NCBI GenBank assembly: GCA_047974855.1
Contig: JBKECT010000033.1
Span: 8,101 to 72,100, forward strand
From: CAYNRG01 sp047974855
GTDB lineage: Bacteria > Bacillota_I > Bacilli_A > Erysipelotrichales > Erysipelotrichaceae
Direction: 5' to 3'
Length of the DNA stretch: 64,000 nucleotides
Below, one piece after another: positions 8,570-16,176 of this stretch (its first letter is position 1; each line of letters opens with the position of its first letter). The notes under the pieces are model-generated. The model saw only the letters and a list, made by a program, of their open reading frames with translations, had not been told where the DNA came from and searched no databases. A program made the translations under genes and the position numbers.

Positions 8570-10969
8570 TCATTCACCCCTCATAACAGGGATTTTAATA
8601 ATCTGGTTAATACGATAATTATTGAATATTTCAATCCCATAATCTGCTTCTGGTATGACAATACTACAACCATCGCCTTCGATAAAATACCCCCCTGGTG
8701 CTCTTGTTTCGCAAATACGATACTCGTGACCATATATAAGATCAGGACTATAGATAGTCCCTTGAGACACATATGTTTCGTAACTCTCAAATGTTGGATC
8801 TAAAACCAACTCTCCGCTTTCTTCTTCTGTAGAAACTCTTTCAACAATATATTTCCCATCAGGTAAATATTTGATAAGTTCACCGCTCTCTCCTAACGTG
8901 TATAGATAGCTTACTTCAACTTCATCCTCTGTATCAAGTGATACTCTATATTGTTCTCCAAGTTCTCCTTGAAGTATTAATGCACCAGTGATGTACTCAC
9001 CAATAAATTCAGTTGTTGGTTCTTCCCAACTCTCTAATTCATCTTCAGTAAGTTCACCCCTCATCCGCTCAACTTCATAGTCTTTATAAATTTTTTCAAT
9101 GGTAAAGGCCGCCCCTGAAAGTAAGATCGTTTGCGATTCATTTTGCTTGTACAACTTCAAAGCTAATCGTCTTCTTTTGTTTGAAAGAGTATCTGTAGAA
9201 AAACTAACCCCCTCACCTAGATCCATCGATACCACCTTACAAGCCTCTTCAGGAAGATCATAACCATCTGGTGCATTTACCTCACAGACTTCATACGTTC
9301 TGCCGTGTTTTAGTGGCATATTAGCCCATCCTACGAGCTCTTCTTCACTTAATAAGGTGAAAGTTCCAATTGGACTTTTTAGGCTGCTAGCGTCGTCTAA
9401 AACACGGTAAAAATAGCTTTGGCTTTCTCCTTCTGGGGCAACTTGCCCCAAAGCAGAAAGATCTAGCTCATTGAGAATTACTAATCCATTTTCATCAGTT
9501 TCTATTTCCATCACTTCTTCAAAATTCTCGTTTATCGAGATTTCTATTTTCCCTTGATAAGCCTGGCTATTATCAACTAAATCATACACTCTTATATATT
9601 GATTTCCTGTTATAACATCGAACTCATAGATATCTCCATCGATATCCATCAACGGAATAGTTTCTTCTTCGTCTTCCCAAAGCAAATTTCCATCTTCATC
9701 AACTGCTTGAACTTCTTCAGCTTCTGTTATATCAGTGACGCTAAATACAGCACCATCTAATAAGATTTCATTCCATTCTTCATCTATCTTAAAGTACTGA
9801 AGATCTACTTGCTGCAGATTATTCATAATAGAAATTTCTGTTGTTTCATTTAGTGCTATCTCAACTTCATAGATCCCTGGATTAATTACGTAGCCGTTCA
9901 CCGTTTCAACTTCTCTTACATAGTAAGTCCCTGCAGGTAAAGTATCCTCAATTAATATCTCTCCATCTTCATCAGTACTATATGTTCCAATAACATCATT
10001 AAATTCTTCATCGAATGCTACTTCAAATTGATGCCCTGATCCTGCCGCTAATCCATACTCATCTACTTTAATAATCTCTAGATTTCCTGTAGACATTTTA
10101 ATATTTAAAGCATAAGAACTCCGTGGGTCTGAATAACCAATTGAAGCTACCGTTTGTGCTCCAGGAAGTGTCCAGACCACCCCAATCCAACTTGGGTCAT
10201 TTGTACCAGGAGAAGAAATATCAATTTTTCCATTCTTATCAAAATTCAAATCTTCAATGATCACAGTCAAATCATTTCCATTTTTTGAACAACTAACACC
10301 ATTTGGGCACCCAACGTTATATTTATTCAAAACACCATTCGTATCGGTAATCGTTTTCCCAACTTGAAATTCCAATTCTAAAGTTTGGTTGTGAAAACTT
10401 GGTGGTGTACCAAAACTATTGATATTTGCCTCTATTTGATTAATCTGACTATCCACATTTACATTTGGAGTAATCCAATATCCTAATTCTCTCCAAATTA
10501 AGATTTGAGAAGCAATATAGTAATCGTCACTTCCATATTGTTGATATCCAAAACGAACCACTTTCCATATTCGCCACTGTGTTTCCCAACCTAAATAATT
10601 CCAATCATTTGATTGATTATATTCCATACCAAGCCCAGCTGCTACAGTAGGGTCTAAACAAAAAACAACTTGACCATCTATAGACATCATTGACAACCAA
10701 TGTACTCCATTGTCATATTCAGCAAGTTTCTTCACTCTTACAAGTTGCGATCTAGTCTTATCACTTACTTCACCATTATAATAAGCTTGAAATTCTTCAA
10801 CACTCATTAACTCTTGTGGTTCACTCCAGTAATCAAAATAATCTTCATTCTCTTCAATTAATTGACTCCCTTCTTCATTTTCTATTTCTTCAGCAATTAC
10901 TGTTGAAATCATTGATAAAACCATACAAAAAGCCAGTAGAATTCTACTAGCACTTATTTTTTTATTCAT
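8570..10969 (-). CDS. Secreted thioester-domain / CnaB (SpaA-type) surface protein without LPXTG
   Basis: 799 residues. A signal peptide ends near A26 (S-T-V-I-A). Residues ~80-290 look like a thioester domain: C104 in V-V-F-C-L-D-P and Q155 in A-S-Q-I-L-I-W are the expected bond-forming pair. Then come several CnaB/prealbumin-like repeats with the typical G-T-Y-Y-V-R-E, P-D-G-K-Y-I-V-E and C-E-T-R-A-P-G-G-Y endings. Such proteins bind host or partner surfaces by a reactive thioester. One in-frame palindrome (9435-9449) codes for G-Q-V-A-P-E around residue 508. The C-terminus (I-I-K-I-P-V-M-R-G-E) has no clear sortase signal or membrane tail, so anchoring is unclear; the end may be truncated. 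A class B sortase gene lies 2 kb upstream. Confidence 0.8.
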   Translation of the reverse strand: MNKKISASRILLAFCMVLSMISTVIAEEIENEEGSQLIEENEDYFDYWSEPQELMSVEEFQAYYNGEVSDKTRSQLVRVKKLAEYDNGVHWLSMMSIDGQVVFCLDPTVAAGLGMEYNQSNDWNYLGWETQWRIWKVVRFGYQQYGSDDYYIASQILIWRELGYWITPNVNVDSQINQIEANINSFGTPPSFHNQTLELEFQVGKTITDTNGVLNKYNVGCPNGVSCSKNGNDLTVIIEDLNFDKNGKIDISSPGTNDPSWIGVVWTLPGAQTVASIGYSDPRSSYALNIKMSTGNLEIIKVDEYGLAAGSGHQFEVAFDEEFNDVIGTYSTDEDGEILIEDTLPAGTYYVREVETVNGYVINPGIYEVEIALNETTEISIMNNLQQVDLQYFKIDEEWNEILLDGAVFSVTDITEAEEVQAVDEDGNLLWEDEEETIPLMDIDGDIYEFDVITGNQYIRVYDLVDNSQAYQGKIEISINENFEEVMEIETDENGLVILNELDLSALGQVAPEGESQSYFYRVLDDASSLKSPIGTFTLLSEEELVGWANMPLKHGRTYEVCEVNAPDGYDLPEEACKVVSMDLGEGVSFSTDTLSNKRRRLALKLYKQNESQTILLSGAAFTIEKIYKDYEVERMRGELTEDELESWEEPTTEFIGEYITGALILQGELGEQYRVSLDTEDEVEVSYLYTLGESGELIKYLPDGKYIVERVSTEEESGELVLDPTFESYETYVSQGTIYSPDLIYGHEYRICETRAPGGYFIEGDGCSIVIPEADYGIEIFNNYRINQIIKIPVMRGE
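9435..9449. repeat. Palindrome GGGGCAACTTGCCCC inside the surface-protein gene
   Basis: Perfect copy read in-frame on the minus strand as G-Q-V-A-P, between two CnaB-type segments. Confidence 0.95.
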
Positions 10970-10984
10970 TTAATTTTCCTCTTT

Positions 10985-11854
10985 TCATTCATAGTGTAAT
11001 ATTAAATCATGACCTCCTGGTAGTCCCATATTATTGCTGATTCCAGAACAACTATATCCAACAGCGTGATTTGAATTTAATAATTCATTACCTTTATTTG
11101 TGCAAATATCTCCACTTCCTTCTCCTAAAAAACGCTCATACACTTCATTACCTTTAGGTCTTATAATAGCATCACATGGTAAGTTCTTGTCATAAACAGC
11201 GTTCGGACAAGCATAAGCAGTTTCACTTCCTGAAGATCCACCTTCTGGGGCAACTTGCCACGAAGAGCCTGAGTTATTAGACCCTGTGCTTCCACTTCCT
11301 GAATTTCCAACATTTGGATTGGCGACCGTTACAAACGTAAAGTCATAAAACGCCTCATATCCATTCTCATCCACTACATAATACTGAAGTGGATATCTTC
11401 CAACTTTCTTACTATTCCAATCACCTAAAACTTCTACTTCTAATTCATTTCCTAAATAATCAGTTGCGGTAATTTTTTCAAAGCTATAACTCGTTCCTGC
11501 AATTACTGTAAACTCTTGCGCAGCACCATTTATTGTAGGATTCATATTAACTACATTAACTTTTACTAATCTTTCAATCTTGTCATCTTCATAAGTAACA
11601 GTCCATATCGCATCGATAGTTCCTTCTACACTTGTATCAATATCTGGATAATGCAACTCTCCATTAAACGATCCTATAATACTGTGCGGATCGAAATCTT
11701 GTCCTAGTGCTATCGTTATCTCCTCAGATACCAATTCGAGCTCTAAATTAAATTCTACAACAACTGGTGTAGGTGTTTGTTCAGTCTCAGTTGTACCTGA
11801 TGAGCAACCTACAAGTACTAACACCATAAAACTTACTGTAAATTTTTTCAACAT
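10985..11854 (-). CDS. Lipoprotein with Ig-like domains and a Ser/Gly linker
   Basis: 289 residues; lipobox V-L-V-G-C with the lipid cysteine at residue 17. Two Ig-like segments of the DUF5011 kind follow (about 35-105 and 110-180). Then comes a linker rich in G/S/N with the palindrome-coded W-Q-V-A-P-E, and a C-terminal part with several cysteines (A-Y-A-C-P-N, N-L-P-C-D, D-I-C-T-N-K, Y-S-C-S-G). The second lipoprotein of this region (14535-15434) shares the linker but not the Cys-rich end. Probably a surface accessory of the conjugative element; exact role unknown. Confidence 0.75.
   Translation of the reverse strand: MLKKFTVSFMVLVLVGCSSGTTETEQTPTPVVVEFNLELELVSEEITIALGQDFDPHSIIGSFNGELHYPDIDTSVEGTIDAIWTVTYEDDKIERLVKVNVVNMNPTINGAAQEFTVIAGTSYSFEKITATDYLGNELEVEVLGDWNSKKVGRYPLQYYVVDENGYEAFYDFTFVTVANPNVGNSGSGSTGSNNSGSSWQVAPEGGSSGSETAYACPNAVYDKNLPCDAIIRPKGNEVYERFLGEGSGDICTNKGNELLNSNHAVGYSCSGISNNMGLPGGHDLILHYE
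11247..11261. repeat. Degenerate palindrome inside the first lipoprotein gene
   Basis: GGGGCAACTTGCCAC: one base differs from the consensus, changing the usual G to W in the coded peptide (W-Q-V-A-P-E). The reading frame is kept. Confidence 0.85.
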
Positions 11855-11875
11855 AATTTTCTCCTTTCCACCCTT

Positions 11876-11890
11876 GGGGCAAATTGCCCC
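11876..11890. repeat. Palindrome with type A leader before the lipoprotein gene
   Basis: GGGGCAAATTGCCCC, followed on the minus strand by AAGGGTGGAAAGGAG and the ATG at 11854. The palindrome-AAGxGTrGAAAGGAG-ATG layout recurs before the genes at 12058 and 13733. Confidence 0.95.
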
Positions 11891-11896
11891 AACTTC

Positions 11897-12058
11897 TTAT
11901 TCTGCCTCATCCATTAACTTCTTTAGTTCTTTCTCAATCAATTTTAAACCATCTTCTGAATCTTCCTCAAGAATTTTTTCAAGTTGAGGTAATAGTAGAA
12001 AATCTTCATCCATTCCATAAACTTCTAGCAATTCTTTTGCCTTATCTCTTAAACTCAT
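11897..12058 (-). CDS. Small acidic helical protein, 53 residues
   Basis: ATG at 12058 behind a palindrome plus GAAAGGAG leader; stop at 11897. The sequence is rich in K, E, L and D in a heptad-like pattern (L-P-Q-L-E-K-I-L-E-E), so probably a short helical bundle. No family recognised. It lies between two palindrome leaders, which argues that it is a real expressed unit. Confidence 0.65.
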   Translation of the reverse strand: MSLRDKAKELLEVYGMDEDFLLLPQLEKILEEDSEDGLKLIEKELKKLMDEAE

Positions 12059-12082
12059 AGCTCTATTCTCCTTTCTACCCTT

Positions 12083-12097
12083 GGGGCAAATTGCCCC
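12083..12097. repeat. Palindrome with type A leader before the 53-residue gene
   Basis: GGGGCAAATTGCCCC, followed on the minus strand by AAGGGTAGAAAGGAG. Confidence 0.95.
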
Positions 12098-12117
12098 AAA
12101 TTAATATTTTGTATCCT

Positions 12118-12606
12118 CTAATTCATCTGTCCAACTTTATTCTTTAGTTCTTCATTTTCTTTCTTGAGATCAGAAATTGTCTTGCTTTGATTTTGTATTT
12201 CTGATTCCAAGTTATTAATCGCACCCAAAACCTGATCTAATTCAGATGGTTGCTGTTGTAATTCTTGAACACCATCATTCACATTTTCATCGAACTCGGA
12301 TAATGAATTTTCTTCATTAGCATACTCATTCACTCCAAATAGATTTTCTACCCATCCTTTTATGAAACCAAGAAAAAGAAATGCTCCGCCAGAGACAGCC
12401 GTAAACATCGCTAAACCTTTCAAATAGCTAAGAAATGTCTCCCAATCGAAAGATCCCCAATTCAAAATCCAATCCGCTGCAAATGTCAAAATAAAATAAC
12501 AAGCTCCTAAAGCAAATATTCCTCCACCAAAGTAAGTAAATAAATAGAGAAGCCCTAACCCAATCGATATGATACCATTTAGAACTATATAAAGAAATCT
12601 CTTCAT
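12118..12606 (-). CDS. Membrane protein with C-terminal coiled coil, 162 residues
   Basis: The start is set at ATG 12606 (GAAGGAGG site); a longer frame would read back through a palindrome and is not credible. Residues 1-85 hold about three hydrophobic segments (glycine-rich first one, then around F-I-L-T-F-A-A and F-L-F-L-G-F). The tail is acidic and ends in a coiled coil (L-E-S-E-I...I-S-D-L-K-K-E-N-E-E-L). Unknown family; topology suggests a scaffold of the transfer apparatus, which is inference. Confidence 0.65.
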   Translation of the reverse strand: MKRFLYIVLNGIISIGLGLLYLFTYFGGGIFALGACYFILTFAADWILNWGSFDWETFLSYLKGLAMFTAVSGGAFLFLGFIKGWVENLFGVNEYANEENSLSEFDENVNDGVQELQQQPSELDQVLGAINNLESEIQNQSKTISDLKKENEELKNKVGQMN

Positions 12607-12620
12607 TCTTCCTCCTTCGC

Positions 12621-12635
12621 GGGGCAAGTTGCCCC
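12621..12635. repeat. Palindrome before the 162-residue membrane protein
   Basis: GGGGCAAGTTGCCCC; on the minus strand it is followed at once by GCGAAGGAGGAAGA and the ATG, a shorter leader than types A and B. Confidence 0.95.
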
Positions 12636-12698
12636 AGCTCTTATTAATATTATACATTATACCTTATTTCGGATAAAATATATGTCAAAAATAATTAA

Positions 12699-12977
12699 CT
12701 ACTTCTCCAATACAAGATTTTTTTCCAAACCGTCCTTCCATGAAAAATTTAATTTTTCATTTTGTTGCAATCCACTTACTATTCCTCTAACTGCCTTCAC
12801 ACCATCTCCTATCTCATTTTTCTTTAATATGAACTCATAATGATCTTGGGTATCAATATTTTTTATATAGATTTCCACTTCTTTCACATTATCTAAAAAA
12901 TTATCGAATACATGCATAGCACTAATCCGACAATTATCTGGCATATTCTTTTCTAATCTTTCTTTAAATTTATTCAT
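12699..12977 (-). CDS. Hypothetical protein, 92 residues
   Basis: Starts directly behind a type B leader repeat. Soluble, mixed charge, no signal peptide; contains V-K-E-V-E-I-Y-I-K-N-I-D followed by Y-E-F-I-L-K-K, a beta-rich pattern. I do not recognise a family. Confidence 0.6.
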   Translation of the reverse strand: MNKFKERLEKNMPDNCRISAMHVFDNFLDNVKEVEIYIKNIDTQDHYEFILKKNEIGDGVKAVRGIVSGLQQNEKLNFSWKDGLEKNLVLEK

Positions 12978-13027
12978 TTTTTCTCCTCCTGCAGACTTGC
13001 TGCTTCCTTTGGGGCAAATTGCCCCAA
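12978..13027 (-). repeat. Leader repeat type B, copy 3
   Basis: Same unit as at 7852; palindrome centre is A/T (GGGGCAAATTGCCCC at 13011-13025). The sortase gene stop at 13029 abuts it. Confidence 0.9.
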
Positions 13028-13028
13028 A

Positions 13029-13733
13029 CTATTTTTTCTTTGCTATAACGATAAATCTTGAATTTTCTTCTGCTACATCACAAGTAACTAATGTAACTAA
13101 TTTTGATGTATCATCAACATCAGCAGCACCATATTGAATAAATGCTCTATCTAAAAATTCATTGATCATCTGTTCCATTTCTCCTGATCTAAACTCTTGT
13201 TGATAATAACCAAGCCATAAATTATTTTCCTGCGTTAAATCGACTTCTGCAATTCCTATCATTTGATATTCTACTTCACCATCTTCACTGATGATCCTAA
13301 ATGTTGAGTCACTATCTTCAACTAACTCAGCAATGAAAGAAAACATATTGTCATTCTTCGATGAAGCATGACCTTGAATAATCACATTACTAGATAATAG
13401 ATTGCTTGTTTCGTCAACAAACGGCGTGCCCATCGAATCATAATCACCATAGATATCTGTCCTAAAATATGCTTCATTATTTCCTGGATTCATAATCGGC
13501 AACTGAAGATCCTTATAAGCGAATATTGCAACAATATCCTCATTGATCCTTTGGTATTCTTCTAGGGTTTCAATAATTTCTTCATTTATCTCTGGGGCAA
13601 CTTGCCCCGAATTATAAAGTATATTTGCTCCATCTAATCCATCTGGATGCATACTGTAAGTAACGATAACCGTTACTATAACAGTTAGAAAAATAATAAC
13701 TATAAATATACCTATCACAATTTTTTTCAACAT
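13029..13733 (-). CDS. Class B sortase
   Basis: 234 residues: N-terminal membrane anchor (~5-27), then a sortase fold with V-I-I-Q-G-H-A-S (catalytic His), L-V-T-L-V-T-C-D (catalytic Cys) and a following N-S-R-F-I-V (catalytic Arg). The Q-G-H and T-C-D contexts and length fit class B sortases of conjugative elements. It would join a surface substrate to the wall; the neighbouring thioester protein is the natural candidate but lacks an obvious signal. The stalk between anchor and enzyme contains the palindrome-coded G-Q-V-A-P-E at about residues 43-48. Confidence 0.85.
   Translation of the reverse strand: MLKKIVIGIFIVIIFLTVIVTVIVTYSMHPDGLDGANILYNSGQVAPEINEEIIETLEEYQRINEDIVAIFAYKDLQLPIMNPGNNEAYFRTDIYGDYDSMGTPFVDETSNLLSSNVIIQGHASSKNDNMFSFIAELVEDSDSTFRIISEDGEVEYQMIGIAEVDLTQENNLWLGYYQQEFRSGEMEQMINEFLDRAFIQYGAADVDDTSKLVTLVTCDVAEENSRFIVIAKKK
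13594..13608. repeat. Palindrome inside the sortase gene
   Basis: GGGGCAACTTGCCCC, in-frame as G-Q-V-A-P in the stalk just after the membrane anchor. Confidence 0.95.
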
Positions 13734-13755
13734 AACTTACTCCTTTCCACTCTTT

Positions 13756-13770
13756 GGGGCAAGTTGCCCC
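13756..13770. repeat. Palindrome with type A leader before the sortase gene
   Basis: GGGGCAAGTTGCCCC, then on the minus strand AAAGAGTGGAAAGGAG and the sortase ATG. It lies between the CptN-like stop (13782) and the sortase start. Confidence 0.95.
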
Positions 13771-13781
13771 AAAGAAAAAGA

Positions 13782-14300
13782 TTATAGTTCTTCACTATAA
13801 TCTAGCTCAATCATTAAATCATTATAAATCTTCTGAACATCATTGAATATAAGCCTGCTATATCCATTAAAAACAAGCTTTTGTACTTCCTTTGCATTTT
13901 TTATGATATCTTTTTCATCAATTTTAGATACCCTGACTTCTATCTCTACATCCTTCTCCATATAAATACAATCAATATATCTACTTGTAATTGGAAACAT
14001 ATTTTGAATAAGAAAAGCTCTTTTCTGTCCTAGTACTTCACTAAATCGAATTGTATTACATTTAGGATTTTTATTCCCCTTTTGTTTTTGTCTTAAAATT
14101 TTATGCTGAACAATACTCTCATACTTTTCAACTCGTGAAGAAATTGGAACACACCAATATATATCTGAATTATTTTTATCTTGAAAAGCATAAAAACAAG
14201 GTCTCTTATTTCCATTACCTTTATTTTTCATTAGACTTCCATCCAAATCATATTTTATAAAGAACTCTTCCCTAATAAAGAAGAAAACGCCTTTATCCAT
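13782..14300 (-). CDS. Type III toxin-antitoxin toxin, CptN-like
   Basis: 172 residues, ATG with an AAGGGAGGA site. Features are F-F-F-I-R-E-E-F-F near the start, L-M-K-N-K-G-N-G-N-K-R-P-C-F-Y-A-F, then Y-W-C-V-P-I-S-S and a basic region before R-A-F-L-I-Q-N-M-F-P-I-T. I recognise this as the CptN-type branch of type III toxins. Independent support comes from the DNA upstream: a strong promoter, two 50-bp tandem repeats and a terminator in the order required for a type III system. The toxin would be an RNase blocked by its repeat RNA. It is distinct in sequence from the ToxN-like protein at 2490-3179. No palindrome stands directly before its start, unlike most neighbours. Confidence 0.75.
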   Translation of the reverse strand: MDKGVFFFIREEFFIKYDLDGSLMKNKGNGNKRPCFYAFQDKNNSDIYWCVPISSRVEKYESIVQHKILRQKQKGNKNPKCNTIRFSEVLGQKRAFLIQNMFPITSRYIDCIYMEKDVEIEVRVSKIDEKDIIKNAKEVQKLVFNGYSRLIFNDVQKIYNDLMIELDYSEEL

Positions 14301-14319
14301 TTGTAATTATCCTCCCTTA

Positions 14320-14358
14320 TAAAAAAGTAGGAGCCCCGTGTTTACCAAAGTTCCTACT
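14320..14358 (-). terminator. Attenuating terminator between repeat RNA and CptN-like toxin
   Basis: Minus strand AGTAGGA (14352-14358) pairs with TCCTACT (14326-14332), followed by a T run. The loop is long (19 nt), which fits a leaky terminator. Confidence 0.8.
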
Positions 14359-14361
14359 AAT

Positions 14362-14461
14362 CATTTGTACCCGATTATTTATTTTAACTCCGCTATCGGG
14401 AAGCGGAGATACATTTGTACCCGATTATTTATTTTAGCTCCGCTATCGGGAAGCGGAGATA
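14362..14461 (-). ncRNA. CptI-like antitoxin RNA: two tandem 50-nt repeats
   Basis: Units 14362-14411 and 14412-14461 differ at one base only (AACTCC versus AGCTCC), with a third start CATTTG at 14462. Each unit holds CCCGAT and ATCGGG as well as CTCCGC and GCGGAG complementary segments, overlapping so that a hairpin with a pseudoknot is possible. Position between promoter and terminator, just before a type III toxin, identifies it as an antitoxin RNA. Confidence 0.85.
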
Positions 14462-14488
14462 CATTTGAGGGACTATTCCCTTACCAAA

Positions 14489-14517
14489 AGTATATGTGTA
14501 TGCCAACGATTTGTCAA
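14489..14517 (-). promoter_or_regulatory. Near-consensus promoter of the CptIN-like unit
   Basis: Minus strand TTGACA (14512-14517), exactly 17 bp, TATACT (14489-14494). Start would fall about 20 nt before the first repeat read. Confidence 0.9.
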
Positions 14518-14534
14518 TAAAATTCATATGCAAA

Positions 14535-15434
14535 TTATTCTACAACTTCAACAACACAGCTTGCTGACTGTCCATCGTCTGTATAGTAATTAACCGTATA
14601 TCTACCTGGAACTGACAAATTCACTGCAGAATAGTCTACACTTATCGCAGCACTTGCATTCACACCACTAGAGAGTTTAAAAGAAAGATCTCCTAGCGAA
14701 CTATTTACTTTAATCGTTATATTTTTTACGCCACTTAGAAATGGACTGTTATTCTCTGGGACAACTTGCCCCGAGGATCCCGAGCTGTTAGACCCTGTAC
14801 TCCCACTTCCTGAAGAACCACTCTCTGGGGCAACTTGCCCCGAAGAGTTTGAGTTATTATTTGTTGCTGGTGTAGTGACAATTACCTCAACAATCTCTTT
14901 CTCTTTCTCAACAACTTTGATTGTAGTGCTTTTTTCAAGCTTATTTCCTGATGTGTCAAATACTTGAATAAAGATGCTATAATTTCCAACTTCTTCTAAA
15001 TTTACATCACCTAAGATCTTTATTTCGACTTCAGAAAAATTATCTTCAGCAGCTATTTCGTTAACTAAATTAAAATACAAATTTCCAACTTCTACTTTAT
15101 ACTCGCTTTTGATATCAGCATTTGGTGCTGTTGTATCCGTGATTTCAACTTCTGTATAGATCTTCTTTCCATTAACACTGTATTCAACTTCAAATACACC
15201 TAGAGCACTATATTCAGCATCTGAGCAAATTATTTTTACATCATCTAGAAGAATGTTTCTATTTTCGATTTGAGTTTCTTCAATACTAATCCCATTCACC
15301 GATTCAATAAAACCACATGCATCAATAAATGTATTAATCTCAACAACTTCTTTGAATACAACATCTACTGACGATTTTTGGCATCCTGTCAAAATAAATA
15401 AAGATACTATTAAACTCGCTATAAATTTTTTCAT
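14535..15434 (-). CDS. Second Ig-like lipoprotein, 299 residues
   Basis: Lipobox L-T-G-C with Cys18. Ig-like/DUF5011-type segments (about 30-100 and 100-175), then a Ser/Gly/Asn linker, then one more Ig-like segment at 235-299 ending S-C-V-V-E-V-V-E. The linker contains two palindrome-coded peptides, G-Q-V-A-P-E and the variant G-Q-V-V-P-E, joined by a repeat of the same G-S-G-S-T-G-S linker seen in the first lipoprotein. It is probably displayed on the cell surface. No enzymatic motif seen. Confidence 0.75.
   Translation of the reverse strand: MKKFIASLIVSLFILTGCQKSSVDVVFKEVVEINTFIDACGFIESVNGISIEETQIENRNILLDDVKIICSDAEYSALGVFEVEYSVNGKKIYTEVEITDTTAPNADIKSEYKVEVGNLYFNLVNEIAAEDNFSEVEIKILGDVNLEEVGNYSIFIQVFDTSGNKLEKSTTIKVVEKEKEIVEVIVTTPATNNNSNSSGQVAPESGSSGSGSTGSNSSGSSGQVVPENNSPFLSGVKNITIKVNSSLGDLSFKLSSGVNASAAISVDYSAVNLSVPGRYTVNYYTDDGQSASCVVEVVE
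14758..14772. repeat. Degenerate palindrome in the second lipoprotein gene
   Basis: GGGACAACTTGCCCC: one change from consensus gives G-Q-V-V-P-E; frame kept. Confidence 0.85.
14827..14841. repeat. Palindrome in the second lipoprotein gene
   Basis: Perfect GGGGCAACTTGCCCC coding G-Q-V-A-P; 69 bp from the degenerate copy, forming an internal duplication of linker plus palindrome. Confidence 0.95.
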
Positions 15435-15438
15435 TTAA

Positions 15439-16176
15439 TCACCCATTTCCACTGTTTGGGGCAAGTTGCCCCAAGCGGTCAATAATATCATCAATATCTT
15501 CTTCTATTAATGTGTAATCTGCAATCTCAACATCTTCCGTTGAGATTAAAAACTTTTTGAATGCCTTTATTTTCTTTGAAAAAGTGTCTGCCGGCGATAC
15601 TTTTGTTTTTTCTGGGGCAACTTGCCCAGAAGTACTTTTATTCTCTTCCGCCAGAATATTTTTCGTTGTTCCATCACTAATACCTGTCAAAGCACAAATC
15701 CACTCTCGCTGTCTGCCAGGCGGCTTTTCGCCACGTTCTACAAGTTCTTGATATAACTGACTAGCTTCTTTAACGATTTCAAGTCTTTGCTCTGTTGTGA
15801 ATTGTCTGTATGAATTACTTCTCATAAGAGAAATTTTATCTAAAATTATATCTCCTGACAGAGCAATTTTGATCGATGGAACTTCACCATCTAGATGCCT
15901 GCCTAGAAAATAAACTTCTTTCCCCAGACTAAATAGTTGCCGTAAAGCAGCAACTCTTCGGTGACCTGTATGAATTAATACTTGCCCATCTTCTTCAGTA
16001 ATCAAAATCGGTTGCATCAAACCACCCTCAGCAATGCTCTCCGCAAGTTCATCTATATCAGTTATTTCATAGATATTTTTTTCGTTGGATTTCAAATCTT
16101 CTATACTTATGTATTTAATTTTTGCACTTGTATTTTTAAATGACTCATTATTGAGCATATCATTCAATATATTCAT
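15439..16176 (-). CDS. ParB-like partition / DNA-binding protein
   Basis: 245 residues. Residues ~20-120 form a ParB N-terminal (ParB/Srx) domain with the hallmark H-T-G-H-R-R-V-A-A. A helix-turn-helix-like stretch lies at ~155-180 (W-I-C-A-L-T-G-I-S-D-G-T-T-K-N-I-L). It starts in a TAATG overlap with parA, a classic partition operon. Two palindromes lie in the gene: one codes G-Q-V-A-P-E in the region before the C-terminal domain, and one codes the very C-terminus (L-G-Q-L-A-P-N-S-G-N-G), so the protein reads through the leader of the next gene. It is the obvious candidate to bind the palindromes, but this is not shown. Confidence 0.8.
   Translation of the reverse strand: MNILNDMLNNESFKNTSAKIKYISIEDLKSNEKNIYEITDIDELAESIAEGGLMQPILITEEDGQVLIHTGHRRVAALRQLFSLGKEVYFLGRHLDGEVPSIKIALSGDIILDKISLMRSNSYRQFTTEQRLEIVKEASQLYQELVERGEKPPGRQREWICALTGISDGTTKNILAEENKSTSGQVAPEKTKVSPADTFSKKIKAFKKFLISTEDVEIADYTLIEEDIDDIIDRLGQLAPNSGNG
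15458..15472. repeat. Palindrome at the 3' end of parB, also leader of the next lipoprotein gene
   Basis: GGGGCAAGTTGCCCC codes G-Q-L-A-P; the GGAAATGGGTGATTAA that follows serves as ribosome site for the lipoprotein gene at 15434. Confidence 0.95.
15614..15628. repeat. Degenerate palindrome inside parB
   Basis: GGGGCAACTTGCCCA, one base off; codes G-Q-V-A-P-E in an apparently flexible region after the HTH segment. Confidence 0.85.

Noticed and set aside
8581..8790. 69-residue frame on the minus strand
   Set aside because: Lies wholly inside the surface-protein gene in another frame and has no ribosome site.
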